Below, piece after piece: positions 1 to 7,505 of a stretch of 13,858 nt of DNA. Below the pieces are notes generated by a model, which saw only the letters and a list, made by a program, of their open reading frames with translations, had not been told where the DNA came from and made no database searches. Positions within the stretch are counted from its first letter, which is position 1. Every line of letters begins with the position of its first letter. Where the stretch lies: contig JAVWYO010000050.1 in NCBI GenBank assembly GCA_036661515.1, positions 1 through 13,858 on the forward strand. Reading direction: 5' to 3'. The translations under genes were made by a program, and so were the position numbers. This DNA comes from HGM05232 sp036661515. GTDB lineage: Bacteria > Bacteroidota > Bacteroidia > Bacteroidales > Muribaculaceae.

Positions 1-14
1 TCTGGTCCCCGCCA
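1..14 (+). tRNA. Possible 3' end of a tRNA gene, cut by the window edge
   Basis: The first bases can be read as the end of a tRNA: TCT as the last part of the T stem, GGTCCCC as the 3' half of a 7-bp acceptor stem, G as discriminator base, then an encoded CCA. A rho-independent terminator starts 7 bp downstream, as expected for an RNA gene, and no reading frame explains these bases. The T loop, anticodon and 5' half lie outside the window, so neither the identity nor the gene itself can be confirmed. A tmRNA 3' end would look similar. Confidence 0.4.
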
Positions 15-20
15 CTTAAT

Positions 21-53
21 AAGGTTTTAACTTACAAGTTAGAGCCTTTTTTT
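21..53 (+). terminator. Rho-independent terminator after the left-edge RNA gene
   Basis: Bases 21-32 pair with 37-48 to give a 12-bp stem that includes two G:U pairs, with a 4-base loop TACA. A run of seven T residues (47-53) follows at the base of the stem. It points in the + direction and ends whatever is transcribed from left of the window, insulating the M20 peptidase gene. Confidence 0.75.
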
Positions 54-69
54 ATGTCCAATAATATAT

Positions 70-77
70 TATCTTTG
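70..77 (+). promoter_or_regulatory. Promoter -7 element for the M20 hydrolase gene
   Basis: TATCTTTG matches the Bacteroidota primary sigma factor -7 consensus TAnnTTTG and lies 31 bp before the start codon at 109, just after the upstream terminator. No clear TTTG -33 box is seen at the usual 19-21 bp spacing; that region is the T tract of the terminator. Confidence 0.55.
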
Positions 78-108
78 TGACATTGTGAATAACTTATTTT
101 GAATAATA

Positions 109-1167
109 ATGGATGAACTAATATATAATGCTATCGATTTGCTAAAGGCAATGATTGCGATTCCTTCAATAAGTAGAGATGAAGATAAAGTTGCCAACCT
201 TATTGAGGCCTCTATTAATAGCGCGGGATACAAAGCTATGCGTCAGGGGAATAATGTGTGGTGCTTCGGTAATGATTTTTCTCCATTACGTCCTTCAATC
301 CTTTTAAATTCGCATATCGACACCGTTAAACCTGTTGATGCTTGGACTTATAACCCATACGCCGCCACTGAAATTGACGATAAAATATTGGGACTGGGTA
401 GCAACGATGCTGGGGCTTCGTTAGTATCATTATTTGCTACATTCATATATATATCATCACGACCGCAATCATATAATCTAATATTCCTTGCATCATGTGA
501 GGAAGAGGTAGGGGGCGAAAATGGTATTGAGTCGGTTATTCCATTGTTACCACCTATTAGCGTTGCTATCGTAGGCGAGCCAACAGAGATGCAACCTGCT
601 ATTGCCGAAAAAGGGCTGATGGTGCTTGATGGCGTGATACATGGCGTTTCGGGACATGCTGCTCGCAATGAGGGGCTAAATGCAATATATAAGGCGATAG
701 ATGTTGTGGCTTCATTGAAAGATTTGATATTTCCTCGCATCTCTCCTCTTCTTGGACCTATAAAAGTCACAGTTACTCAGATTGAGAGTGGCACACAACA
801 TAATGTAATTCCCGACTTGTGTAAGATTGTTGTAGATGTGCGCACTACCGAAGCGTATAGTAATACTGAGGTACTGGAATACATTCGCAAAGCTGTTCCT
901 GCTTGCATATTCACGCCACGCTCAACACGATTAAATTCTTCTAAAATCGACATTGCTCACCCTTTAGTACAACGTATGATTACTCTTGGTGCCGCACCAT
1001 TTGGGTCACCAACTTTGTCCGACCAAGCTTTAATGCCATTCCAATCTTTAAAACTTGGACCAGGAAGTTCTTCACGCTCACACACAGCTAATGAATATAT
1101 TACCACCAGTGAGATACGTGAAGCTATTTCAACCTATATTGCGCTACTTAACAATTTGAATTTATAA
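109..1167 (+). CDS. argE: M20 family metallohydrolase, ArgE-like (N-acyl-amino acid deacylase)
   Basis: This 352-residue cytoplasmic dinuclear zinc hydrolase probably removes an N-acyl group, most likely in arginine synthesis (acetyl- or succinyl-ornithine; Bacteroides uses succinylated intermediates). M20 landmarks are complete: metal ligand H69 with D71 two residues later (NSHIDT), bridging D100 (GSNDAG), general base E132 and ligand E133 (CEEEVGG), E158 (VGEPTE), dimerisation-domain H183 (SGHAARNEG) and C-terminal ligand H325 (SRSHTANEY). Length fits ArgE/DapE-type enzymes, with no signal peptide. The ATG at 109 is chosen because the protein then begins like family members; no Shine-Dalgarno sequence is present, as is usual in this phylum. 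The gene stands alone, without other arg genes beside it, so substrate is inferred from family only; DapE or a dipeptidase are alternatives. It converges on the S41 peptidase gene with 3 bp between stops. Confidence 0.85.
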   Translation: MDELIYNAIDLLKAMIAIPSISRDEDKVANLIEASINSAGYKAMRQGNNVWCFGNDFSPLRPSILLNSHIDTVKPVDAWTYNPYAATEIDDKILGLGSNDAGASLVSLFATFIYISSRPQSYNLIFLASCEEEVGGENGIESVIPLLPPISVAIVGEPTEMQPAIAEKGLMVLDGVIHGVSGHAARNEGLNAIYKAIDVVASLKDLIFPRISPLLGPIKVTVTQIESGTQHNVIPDLCKIVVDVRTTEAYSNTEVLEYIRKAVPACIFTPRSTRLNSSKIDIAHPLVQRMITLGAAPFGSPTLSDQALMPFQSLKLGPGSSSRSHTANEYITTSEIREAISTYIALLNNLNL

Positions 1168-1170
1168 TCT

Positions 1171-2772
1171 CTATTTATCACGCAATAAATACTTATTATA
1201 TTCTTTATCATCATTGATGATGCCTAATGCCGATTTCACAAGCTCATTGCTATGATTCATTATTCTGAAATAACTTTCCATGTCAAATAAGTCACGAGCA
1301 ACAAGCGCTTTAACAACATCTTTAATCATCACTTCGCTTCGCTTGTATTCTTGCGCATCAAATTTCACGCTGTCTTTTGTAGCTTGCATTTGAAGGTCCT
1401 TAATCATATCCTCAGAAACAACAAATTTTGCCTCATAATCTTGAATAGTTGAATAATTGGCTTTTAGCATATTTCTATTTTTATCAATATAATCAATACA
1501 ATATTGATTTAGAATACCTTTAGCCACAATATTACGATAGTATTTAGTAAATGCAGTAGTATCTAATGGCACGAATACATCGGGCATGATACCACCACCT
1601 CCATATATTACACGTTTATTTTTTAGAGTCGTATATTTTAATGAATCTGCAAAATGAATGCTATCGGCCGATGCCAGTTCTCCACTATTTAGACGATTAT
1701 ATATATCTTTCTCATAGCTCTCTTTATCGCCACCTTCATAATGCTTCTGAATACAACGCCCCGATGGGGTGAAATACCGTGCAACCGTTAAGCGTATCAT
1801 TGAGCCATCTCTGAATGGGAATGGACGCTGTACAAGTCCCTTACCGAAAGAACGTCGCCCTACAATAATGGCTCTATCCCAATCCTGTAATGCTCCAGCT
1901 AAAATTTCACTTGCCGATGCTGAGTATTGATTAACAATAACTACAACTTTCTGTGTCTTAAAGCCTCCTGTTCCTATTGCTTTTGCATCATAACGTGGTG
2001 ATTTGCGCCCCTCTGTATATACTATTGATTGCCCTTTTTCAAGGAATTCATTTGCCATCTCTACTGCAGCCTGCAAATATCCACCTCCATTGTCTGAAAG
2101 GTCAAGAACTAACTGTGTCATACCCGCTTTTTTTAGCTTCTTGAGAGCTGAAAGAAATTCTTTGTGCGTTTCAGCAGCAAAGCGACTTATCCTTACATAT
2201 CCCGTCTTGCTATCAAGCATATAAGATGCGTCAATACTATATAATGGAATAGCATCGCGTGTGATACGGAATAAAATAGGTTCGGCTACACCTTTTCGCT
2301 TTACTAATACATTCACTTTAGTACCCTTAACACCACGAAGGCGCTTCATGATAGCCGAAGTTTTCATCTTCACTCCTGCTATCGATGTGTCGTTTACGGC
2401 AATAATACGGTCACCAGCAATGATTCCAAGTTTTTCTGATGGACCTCCTACAATAGTTTGTATTACATAGAGTGTATCTTGTTTCATGTTAAATTGAATG
2501 CCAATACCACTAAAATTACCTTCCAATGGCTCATTTAGCTCTTTTGTCTCTTCGGCATTACTATATGAAGAATGCGGGTCGAGCTTATCAAGCATTCCCA
2601 CAATTGCATCTTCAACTATCTTAGATTCGTTGACTGTATCAACATAATATTCGCTAATAGCATATTCTGCTATTTGTAATTTCTCATTTTGTGATGGAGC
2701 TTTTTGAGCAACCATAATCATTGTCACGGCAATGACTGCCACGGCAACCAGTAATCCTTTCATCTGTTTCAT
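1171..2772 (-). CDS. S41 family C-terminal processing peptidase (CtpA/Prc-like)
   Basis: This 533-residue serine protease probably cleaves proteins near their C termini in the periplasm. Residues 6-22 form one hydrophobic segment, an uncleaved anchor or signal peptide. A PDZ domain follows at about 85-165 (GIGIQF, AGDRIIAVND), then the S41 catalytic domain at about 190-345. The Ser/Lys dyad is S286 (SASASEI) and K311 (SFGKGLVQ), with the same 25-residue spacing as the E. coli Prc dyad. The substrate-binding strand LDLSDNGGG (222-230) is also present. The roughly 190-residue C-terminal extension has no motif I recognise. It is the last gene of the parE-coaD-S41 block, but a TACCTTTG element 6 bp before the ATG suggests its own promoter. 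Family is certain; the physiological substrate is unknown. Confidence 0.93.
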   Translation of the reverse strand: MKQMKGLLVAVAVIAVTMIMVAQKAPSQNEKLQIAEYAISEYYVDTVNESKIVEDAIVGMLDKLDPHSSYSNAEETKELNEPLEGNFSGIGIQFNMKQDTLYVIQTIVGGPSEKLGIIAGDRIIAVNDTSIAGVKMKTSAIMKRLRGVKGTKVNVLVKRKGVAEPILFRITRDAIPLYSIDASYMLDSKTGYVRISRFAAETHKEFLSALKKLKKAGMTQLVLDLSDNGGGYLQAAVEMANEFLEKGQSIVYTEGRKSPRYDAKAIGTGGFKTQKVVVIVNQYSASASEILAGALQDWDRAIIVGRRSFGKGLVQRPFPFRDGSMIRLTVARYFTPSGRCIQKHYEGGDKESYEKDIYNRLNSGELASADSIHFADSLKYTTLKNKRVIYGGGGIMPDVFVPLDTTAFTKYYRNIVAKGILNQYCIDYIDKNRNMLKANYSTIQDYEAKFVVSEDMIKDLQMQATKDSVKFDAQEYKRSEVMIKDVVKALVARDLFDMESYFRIMNHSNELVKSALGIINDDKEYNKYLLRDK

Positions 2773-2778
2773 AGTTTA

Positions 2779-2786
2779 CAAAGGTA
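2779..2786 (-). promoter_or_regulatory. Promoter -7 element of the S41 peptidase gene, implying a leaderless or near-leaderless mRNA
   Basis: On the minus strand TACCTTTG fits TAnnTTTG exactly. Only 6 bp separate it from the ATG at 2772, so transcription would begin at or within a few bases of the start codon. A convincing TTTG -33 box is missing; the nearest candidate is TTAG at 22 bp spacing. The gap to coaD (2773-2868) is otherwise very AT-rich and holds no gene. Confidence 0.5.
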
Positions 2787-2868
2787 GCGTTTTTTATAAA
2801 ATACTTTGCTAACGCCATTATAATAAATAATTAGAATTTATAAAAAAATAAATAACTTATTGAATATG

Positions 2869-3354
2869 TTACTTTTTCTTAGGTATAGGCATTCCCTGTG
2901 GCAAAAAAGATGTAACATCATTGCCATATTTTATTAGTTCGCGAACTATGGAGGAACTTATGTGACTATATTCGGGAAGTGTATATAACAACACGGTTTC
3001 TATCCCTGATAGATTACGGTTTACCTCTGCAAGATTCTTTTCATATTCAAAGTCTTGAATCATGCGAACCCCTCGTAGCATAAATTCTGCACCACATTGC
3101 TTTGCCGTTTCAATGGTAAGCCCAGCATAAGCAAGTACTTTTATTTTTGGCTCATCTTTGAAAACTTCAGAAATAGCCATTATACGCTCGTCGGGAGTGC
3201 ACAGCGCAGTTTTGCCATCATTTATGCCTATCGCTATCACTATCTCATCAAAGAGTGGTAACGCGCGTTCTACGATAGAATGATGCCCTATTGTAAAGGG
3301 ATCAAACGAGCCTGGAAACAGGGCTATTCTTTTGTTAGAGCATTTCTGAGTCAT
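2869..3354 (-). CDS. coaD: Phosphopantetheine adenylyltransferase (PPAT, CoA biosynthesis)
   Basis: CoaD transfers AMP from ATP to 4'-phosphopantetheine to make dephospho-CoA, the penultimate step of CoA synthesis, in the cytosol. Counting from the chosen start, the protein is 161 residues, the usual size. Nucleotidyltransferase signatures are present: PGSFDPFTIGHH near the N terminus (the T/HxGH ATP motif, with the common Ser in place of Thr), LRGVRMIQDFEYE mid-protein (Arg residues for phosphate binding) and YSHISSSIVREL near the end. I chose ATG at 3354; a TTG at 3360 in the same frame would add two residues but has no advantage. Either start lies inside the end of parE, giving a 20-bp overlap and probable translational coupling. 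The C terminus is a short Lys-rich tail, PKKK. Confidence 0.96.
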   Translation of the reverse strand: MTQKCSNKRIALFPGSFDPFTIGHHSIVERALPLFDEIVIAIGINDGKTALCTPDERIMAISEVFKDEPKIKVLAYAGLTIETAKQCGAEFMLRGVRMIQDFEYEKNLAEVNRNLSGIETVLLYTLPEYSHISSSIVRELIKYGNDVTSFLPQGMPIPKKK

Positions 3355-5260
3355 CTTCAATTACGAGGTTATCAATTATAAAACTTTGGCGTTCCATTGT
3401 GTTCTTTCCCATATAAAATTCGAGCATCTCTTTCACAGAATCCTCTTTGCGCAACGATACTCTATCTAACCGCATCTCTGGTCCAATAAAGGCTTTAAAT
3501 TCATCTGGCGAAATCTCACCAAGTCCCTTAAATCGTGTTATCTCGGCATTATCACCAAGTTTTGCGATAGCCGTAACACGTTCATCATCATTATAACAAT
3601 AATAAGTTTCAACGCTATTTCCTTCTCCTTTCTTTTTACGATTTTGGCGCTTTGCTTCTTTCTTATTTCTTACACGAAATAGTGGCGTTTGAAGTATATA
3701 AACATGTCCTTTTTTTATTATATCGGGAAAGAATTGCAGTAAAAAGGTTATTAACAATAAGCGAATGTGCATTCCATCGACATCGGCATCAGTTGCTATA
3801 ATTACTTTGTTATAGCGAAGGCCATCAATTCCCTCTTCTATATTTAAGGCTGCCTGAAGTAGATTAAATTCTTCATTTTCATAAACCACTTTTTTCGTTT
3901 TCCCAAAAGTGTTTAGGGGCTTACCTCGAAGTGAAAACACTGCTTGTGTTTCAACATCTCTAATCTTAGTGATAGAGCCTGTCGCAGAGTCGCCCTCAGT
4001 GATAAAGATAGATGATTCGTCGGCTTTACTATCTTTTGAAGCGGTATCGGTGTAATGCGCGCGACAATCTCGTAATTTCTTATTATGAAGTGATATCTTC
4101 TTAGCTCGTTCGCGAGCCTGCTTAGTAACTCCAGCTATCGCTTTACGCTCTTTTTCTGATTCTAATATCTTACGAAGTAACACTTCGGCTGTTGCTGATT
4201 CTTTATGAAGGTAATTATCAAGTTCCTTTTTCATAAAGTCGTTGATAAATTTGTTCACGGTTGGTCCGTTTGGACCTATATCACAGCTACCAAGTTTTAT
4301 CTTTGTTTGCGACTCAAATACTGGCTCTTGAACTCGAATACTTATTGCAGCTACAATTCCATTACGAATATCAGCATATTCAAAATTCTTACTATAAAAC
4401 TCCTTAATAACTCGTGATAATGCTTCTCGAAATGCCGATTGATGCGTGCCTCCTTGTGTGGTGTGTTGACCGTTTACAAATGAATAATATTCCTCGCCAT
4501 ATTGCGCAGTGTGCGTAATTACTACTTCTATATCTTCGCCTTTAAGATGAATTATAGGGTAGATTGGGTCGGTTGTCATATTTTCTTTCAATAAATCACA
4601 AAGTCCATTGCGCGAGGAATATTTAGCTCCGTTAAATGTAATTGTAAGTCCCGTATTCAAAAATGTATAATTCTTAATCATAGGCTCTATAAATTCTGCA
4701 AGGAATTTATAATTCTTGAATACATTATTATCGGGTATAAATTGCACAAGTGTGCCATTTTCATCGTCTGAACATGGACAAATACCACTTTCCTCTACTG
4801 GAACACCGCACTCATAACTCACAGAAGAACTTGCACCATCACGCACTGATTGTATAAAAAAAGATGATGATAGAGCATTAACGGCCTTTATACCTACGCC
4901 ATTAAGCCCTACCGATTTTTTATAACTCTCTGAGTCGTATTTTCCTCCTGTATTCATCTTTGAGGACGCATCTTTTACCGATTGTAGTGGAATACCGCGC
5001 CCATAATCGCGTATCGACATCATAGTATCAGAAACTTCTACATTTATTATTCTTCCATATCCTGCACTATATTCATCAATAGCATTATCCATGACTTCCT
5101 TAAAAAGCACATAGATACCATCATCACTCTGCGAGCCATCTCCAAGTTTTCCAATATACATACCCGGACGACGTCTAATGTGTTCACGCCAATCAAGTGT
5201 TACTAATTTATCGTAACCACCTGTGTCTGCTGGTATATTTTGTTCTAAATCTTCTGCCAT
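3335..5260 (-). CDS. parE: DNA topoisomerase IV subunit B (ParE)
   Basis: ParE is the ATPase subunit of topoisomerase IV, which with ParC decatenates daughter chromosomes. The 641-residue protein shows the full type IIA B-subunit layout. The GHKL ATPase has N59 (EVMDNAIDEY), D85 with DYGRGIP, and the glycine-rich GLNGVG lid at 118-123. The transducer has QTKIKLGS with Lys at 320. The TOPRIM domain has EGDSATGS at 422-429 and the metal-binding DADVDG at 491-496. The C-terminal part includes RFKGLGEISP at 576-585. The N terminus (TLDWREHIRRRPGMYIG) and overall form match Bacteroidota topoisomerase IV B rather than GyrB, although the two are paralogues and parC is not in the window. The start ATG follows a TAACTTTG promoter element by 26 bp. 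Its last codons overlap coaD. Confidence 0.93.
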   Translation of the reverse strand: MAEDLEQNIPADTGGYDKLVTLDWREHIRRRPGMYIGKLGDGSQSDDGIYVLFKEVMDNAIDEYSAGYGRIINVEVSDTMMSIRDYGRGIPLQSVKDASSKMNTGGKYDSESYKKSVGLNGVGIKAVNALSSSFFIQSVRDGASSSVSYECGVPVEESGICPCSDDENGTLVQFIPDNNVFKNYKFLAEFIEPMIKNYTFLNTGLTITFNGAKYSSRNGLCDLLKENMTTDPIYPIIHLKGEDIEVVITHTAQYGEEYYSFVNGQHTTQGGTHQSAFREALSRVIKEFYSKNFEYADIRNGIVAAISIRVQEPVFESQTKIKLGSCDIGPNGPTVNKFINDFMKKELDNYLHKESATAEVLLRKILESEKERKAIAGVTKQARERAKKISLHNKKLRDCRAHYTDTASKDSKADESSIFITEGDSATGSITKIRDVETQAVFSLRGKPLNTFGKTKKVVYENEEFNLLQAALNIEEGIDGLRYNKVIIATDADVDGMHIRLLLITFLLQFFPDIIKKGHVYILQTPLFRVRNKKEAKRQNRKKKGEGNSVETYYCYNDDERVTAIAKLGDNAEITRFKGLGEISPDEFKAFIGPEMRLDRVSLRKEDSVKEMLEFYMGKNTMERQSFIIDNLVIEDDSEML

Positions 5261-5286
5261 TATAATCTTATGCGTTTATGCCTTTA

Positions 5287-5314
5287 CAAAGTTAAATAAC
5301 TTTTCTGATAATCA
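5287..5314 (-). promoter_or_regulatory. Promoter for parE-coaD
   Basis: On the minus strand a TAACTTTG -7 element (5287-5294) matches TAnnTTTG. An ATTG that resembles the -33 box lies 18 bp upstream of it. The start codon of parE follows 26 bp after the -7 element, leaving a short leader. The preceding glycosyltransferase gene is on the same strand and ends 75 bp before parE, so read-through is possible but the promoter makes parE independent. Confidence 0.6.
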
Positions 5315-5335
5315 ATTCACCATACTACTAAAAGT

Positions 5336-6271
5336 CTACACCAATATATTAATGATAAATGCAGAACCTCGCCCTCCAAGTGATACATAGCGATAAATAA
5401 GAGGAAATGCCCAGCTTAGATGAGGAAGTTTTCGTGTTCGAGAATATATTGTACGAAATAGTTCTTTTCCTTTAGGACTCCCCTCCTTCGTGTATAATCC
5501 GGCAAGAGTAATTCTTTTAAATTCAAGTAGTGTGAGTATCTTCTGCATTTCGGCCGGAGCATAATTTCGCACAACTTTTTCAGCCTCATCAATAGCTAAT
5601 TCCCACAGATGTGATTTTGAATAGCAATTAGTTCCTGTAATAGAATCTGCTTGAGAATATATGTGTACCAGAATGCTATCGGTTATTGATGTTACACGAG
5701 GATTACGCAATATGAGCCTAATACCCAATTCCCAATCATCCCAACCAAGTAATTTTTCATTCCAAGCTCCTGCCTCAATGAAAAAATCACGTTTTACAAT
5801 ATATCGTTGTGTACTTAAAATTGAATGATAAATGTGTTCTCGTAATATATCACCCGACCGTAGTGGCCTTTTTACTGTCGTTCCATCTTCGGCAGTGACA
5901 TCTACTCGGCACATTATTATCTCGAGTTTATCGTTGGCTTGTTCTATCTCCTGCACGTACCGTGATATTAAGCTATTATCCATAACGTCATCTGAATCAA
6001 AGAACATAATCCACTCACTTGTTGCCAACTTAACGCCACAATTGCGGGCAGCTGCTGCACCAACCTTTAATTCTGTGGCAATTAGTATTTTAAAGTCTTC
6101 AGCTTCATGCTCCGCTTTGTAGTTCTCTAATACAAGCATAGTATCATCGGTAGAATTATTATCTACCAAAATTAAATTAATGGGACGGTGTGATTGACTA
6201 ATAACTGAGTCAAGAGTACGTTGTATTAATTTTGCACGATTAAATACTGGTATTATTACAGATATATCCAT
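5336..6271 (-). CDS. GT-A glycosyltransferase, family 2
   Basis: The 311-residue protein is an inverting GT2-type transferase, likely using a nucleotide-sugar to extend a cell-envelope glycan at the inner membrane face. The N terminus MDISVIIPVFNRA is the typical opening strand. VDNNSTDDT (36-44) is the nucleotide-binding segment, GAAAARNCGV (71-80) the usual AARN motif, and DSDD (92-95) the metal-binding DxD. GWDDWELG (176-183) corresponds to the acceptor/catalytic-base ED region. The open frame extends 64 codons upstream, but that part has none of the family sequence and runs into the divergent gene, so the ATG at 6271 is taken. There is no strong transmembrane segment. Its start is 115 bp from the start of the divergent GT-B gene. 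Sugar donor and acceptor cannot be told. Confidence 0.88.
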   Translation of the reverse strand: MDISVIIPVFNRAKLIQRTLDSVISQSHRPINLILVDNNSTDDTMLVLENYKAEHEAEDFKILIATELKVGAAAARNCGVKLATSEWIMFFDSDDVMDNSLISRYVQEIEQANDKLEIIMCRVDVTAEDGTTVKRPLRSGDILREHIYHSILSTQRYIVKRDFFIEAGAWNEKLLGWDDWELGIRLILRNPRVTSITDSILVHIYSQADSITGTNCYSKSHLWELAIDEAEKVVRNYAPAEMQKILTLLEFKRITLAGLYTKEGSPKGKELFRTIYSRTRKLPHLSWAFPLIYRYVSLGGRGSAFIINILV

Positions 6272-6386
6272 TAGTTGTATTATTATTCTTGGTAAATATA
6301 TCAAAAAAATAGCAAATAGATGATGATTTTGTTGTAAAATTAACTTACATTTACGCCTATAAATCCAAAAACTGGATAATATTGTT
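6272..6386. promoter_or_regulatory. Divergent promoter region between two glycosyltransferase genes
   Basis: This 115-bp AT-rich gap must drive a glycosyltransferase gene in each direction. I find no perfect TAnnTTTG site. The best plus-strand candidate, TAATATTG at 6377-6384, has one mismatch and ends 2 bp before the ATG, so it would require leaderless transcription. Minus-strand candidates are weaker. The region is called by position only. Confidence 0.35.
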
Positions 6387-7490
6387 ATGAAGGTTCTTTT
6401 TATTGGAGATGCAAGTAATTTCCATATTACACTGGCTCGTGCACTTAACGACATGGGACACACGGCAGTGGTTGCCTCAAATGGCTCGGGCTGGATGAAT
6501 ACCGACAGAAATATTGATTTATTTCGACCTTCTGGCGCTATTGGTGCGCTAAAATATCTTTATAAGGTAATAAGAGCGCTACCAAAAATGCGAGGATATG
6601 ATATAGTGCATATAAATAATCCTATTTTTATGAATCTGCGACCAGCAAAGGTGCGTATGATATTTGACTATATAAAGCGAAACAATGGTAAAATTTTCCT
6701 TTCTGCTCTTGGAACTGATTCTAATTATGTCAAAGAGTGCCTAAATTGTACAACTTTTCGTTATTCTGACTTCAAAATTGGAAATGAAGACTCTCCTTCT
6801 GCAATAGCCGATAAAGCGCTTATTGCATCATGGCTTGCCCCTGAAATGATTGAACACACACAGCACATAATAAATGAAGTTAATGGCATTGTAGCGTGTC
6901 TTTACGAATATAATGAAACATACAAGCACATAGCTCCCCTAAAATTAGGATACGCTGGTATTCCTATCGATACACGAGCAATAACACCTAATTACATTGA
7001 TAAGGAGCCCGAAAAAGTAAAATTCTTTATAGGAATCCAGCGCGACCGCTCTAAGCTAAAAGGTACTGATATTATGCTTAATGCTCTTCGCAATGTGCAC
7101 CAACGATTTCCCGATAAATCAGAAATATGTGTCGTGGAAAATATGCCTTACGATGAATACGTAAGGCTACTTTCGCAATCACATGTAATACTCGACCAAC
7201 TTTATTCCTACACACCTGCTACAAATGCACTTATTGCTATGGCACAAGGACTCATAGCAGTATCGGGGGCTGAACCAGAATATTATGATTTTATTGGCGA
7301 AACTGAAAACCAGCCTATAATTAATGTATCTCCGCTTGATAATGAGGAGATAGAGCGTAAACTTGAATGGATTATATTAAATAAAAGCAAATTACCCGAA
7401 ATGTCACACCATAGTCGTGAATTTGTCGTTAAACATAACGATAGCCATATTATAGCACAACGTCATATCGATTTTTGGAATGCACATTAA
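6387..7490 (+). CDS. GT-B fold glycosyltransferase (GT4-like)
   Basis: The 367-residue protein starts with a Rossmann strand (MKVLFIGDASNFHITLA) and a GHTAVVASNGSGW segment typical of the N-terminal half of GT-B enzymes. YDIVHINNP (71-79) corresponds to the acceptor-side strand. FLSALGTDSNYVKECLNC (104-121) carries a Cys pair, C118 and C121. The C-terminal donor-binding half has FFIGIQRDRSKLKGTDIML (213-231), YDEYVRLLSQSHVILDQL (255-272) and a SGAEPEYYDFIGE segment (293-305) resembling the conserved acidic donor-binding motif. Similar proteins occur in Bacteroidales next to family 2 transferases, from memory of the family. No signal or membrane helix is seen. It is followed after 15 bp by a second glycosyltransferase gene, implying an operon. 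Donor sugar and product are unknown. Confidence 0.78.
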   Translation: MKVLFIGDASNFHITLARALNDMGHTAVVASNGSGWMNTDRNIDLFRPSGAIGALKYLYKVIRALPKMRGYDIVHINNPIFMNLRPAKVRMIFDYIKRNNGKIFLSALGTDSNYVKECLNCTTFRYSDFKIGNEDSPSAIADKALIASWLAPEMIEHTQHIINEVNGIVACLYEYNETYKHIAPLKLGYAGIPIDTRAITPNYIDKEPEKVKFFIGIQRDRSKLKGTDIMLNALRNVHQRFPDKSEICVVENMPYDEYVRLLSQSHVILDQLYSYTPATNALIAMAQGLIAVSGAEPEYYDFIGETENQPIINVSPLDNEEIERKLEWIILNKSKLPEMSHHSREFVVKHNDSHIIAQRHIDFWNAH

Positions 7491-7505
7491 AATAATAAAA
7501 TTAAT

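Noticed and set aside
348..770. Minus-strand open frame of 140 codons inside the M20 gene
   Set aside because: It is the complement of a strongly conserved M20 coding region, and its translation has no recognisable family features.
1207..1221. Small inverted repeat ATCATC-ATT-GATGAT near the convergent stops
   Set aside because: It is only 6 bp, inside the coding region of the S41 gene, and has no T tract, so it is not a credible terminator.
2787..2815. GCGTT/AACGC inverted repeat around an AT palindrome upstream of the S41 peptidase gene
   Set aside because: The stem is only 5 bp with a 19-base spacer in very AT-rich DNA; expected by chance and too weak to call an operator.
6272..6463. A 64-codon upstream extension of the minus-strand family 2 glycosyltransferase
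   Set aside because: The extension has no family sequence, runs through the divergent promoter region into the start of the GT-B gene, and the typical GT2 start MDISVIIPVF lies at 6271.
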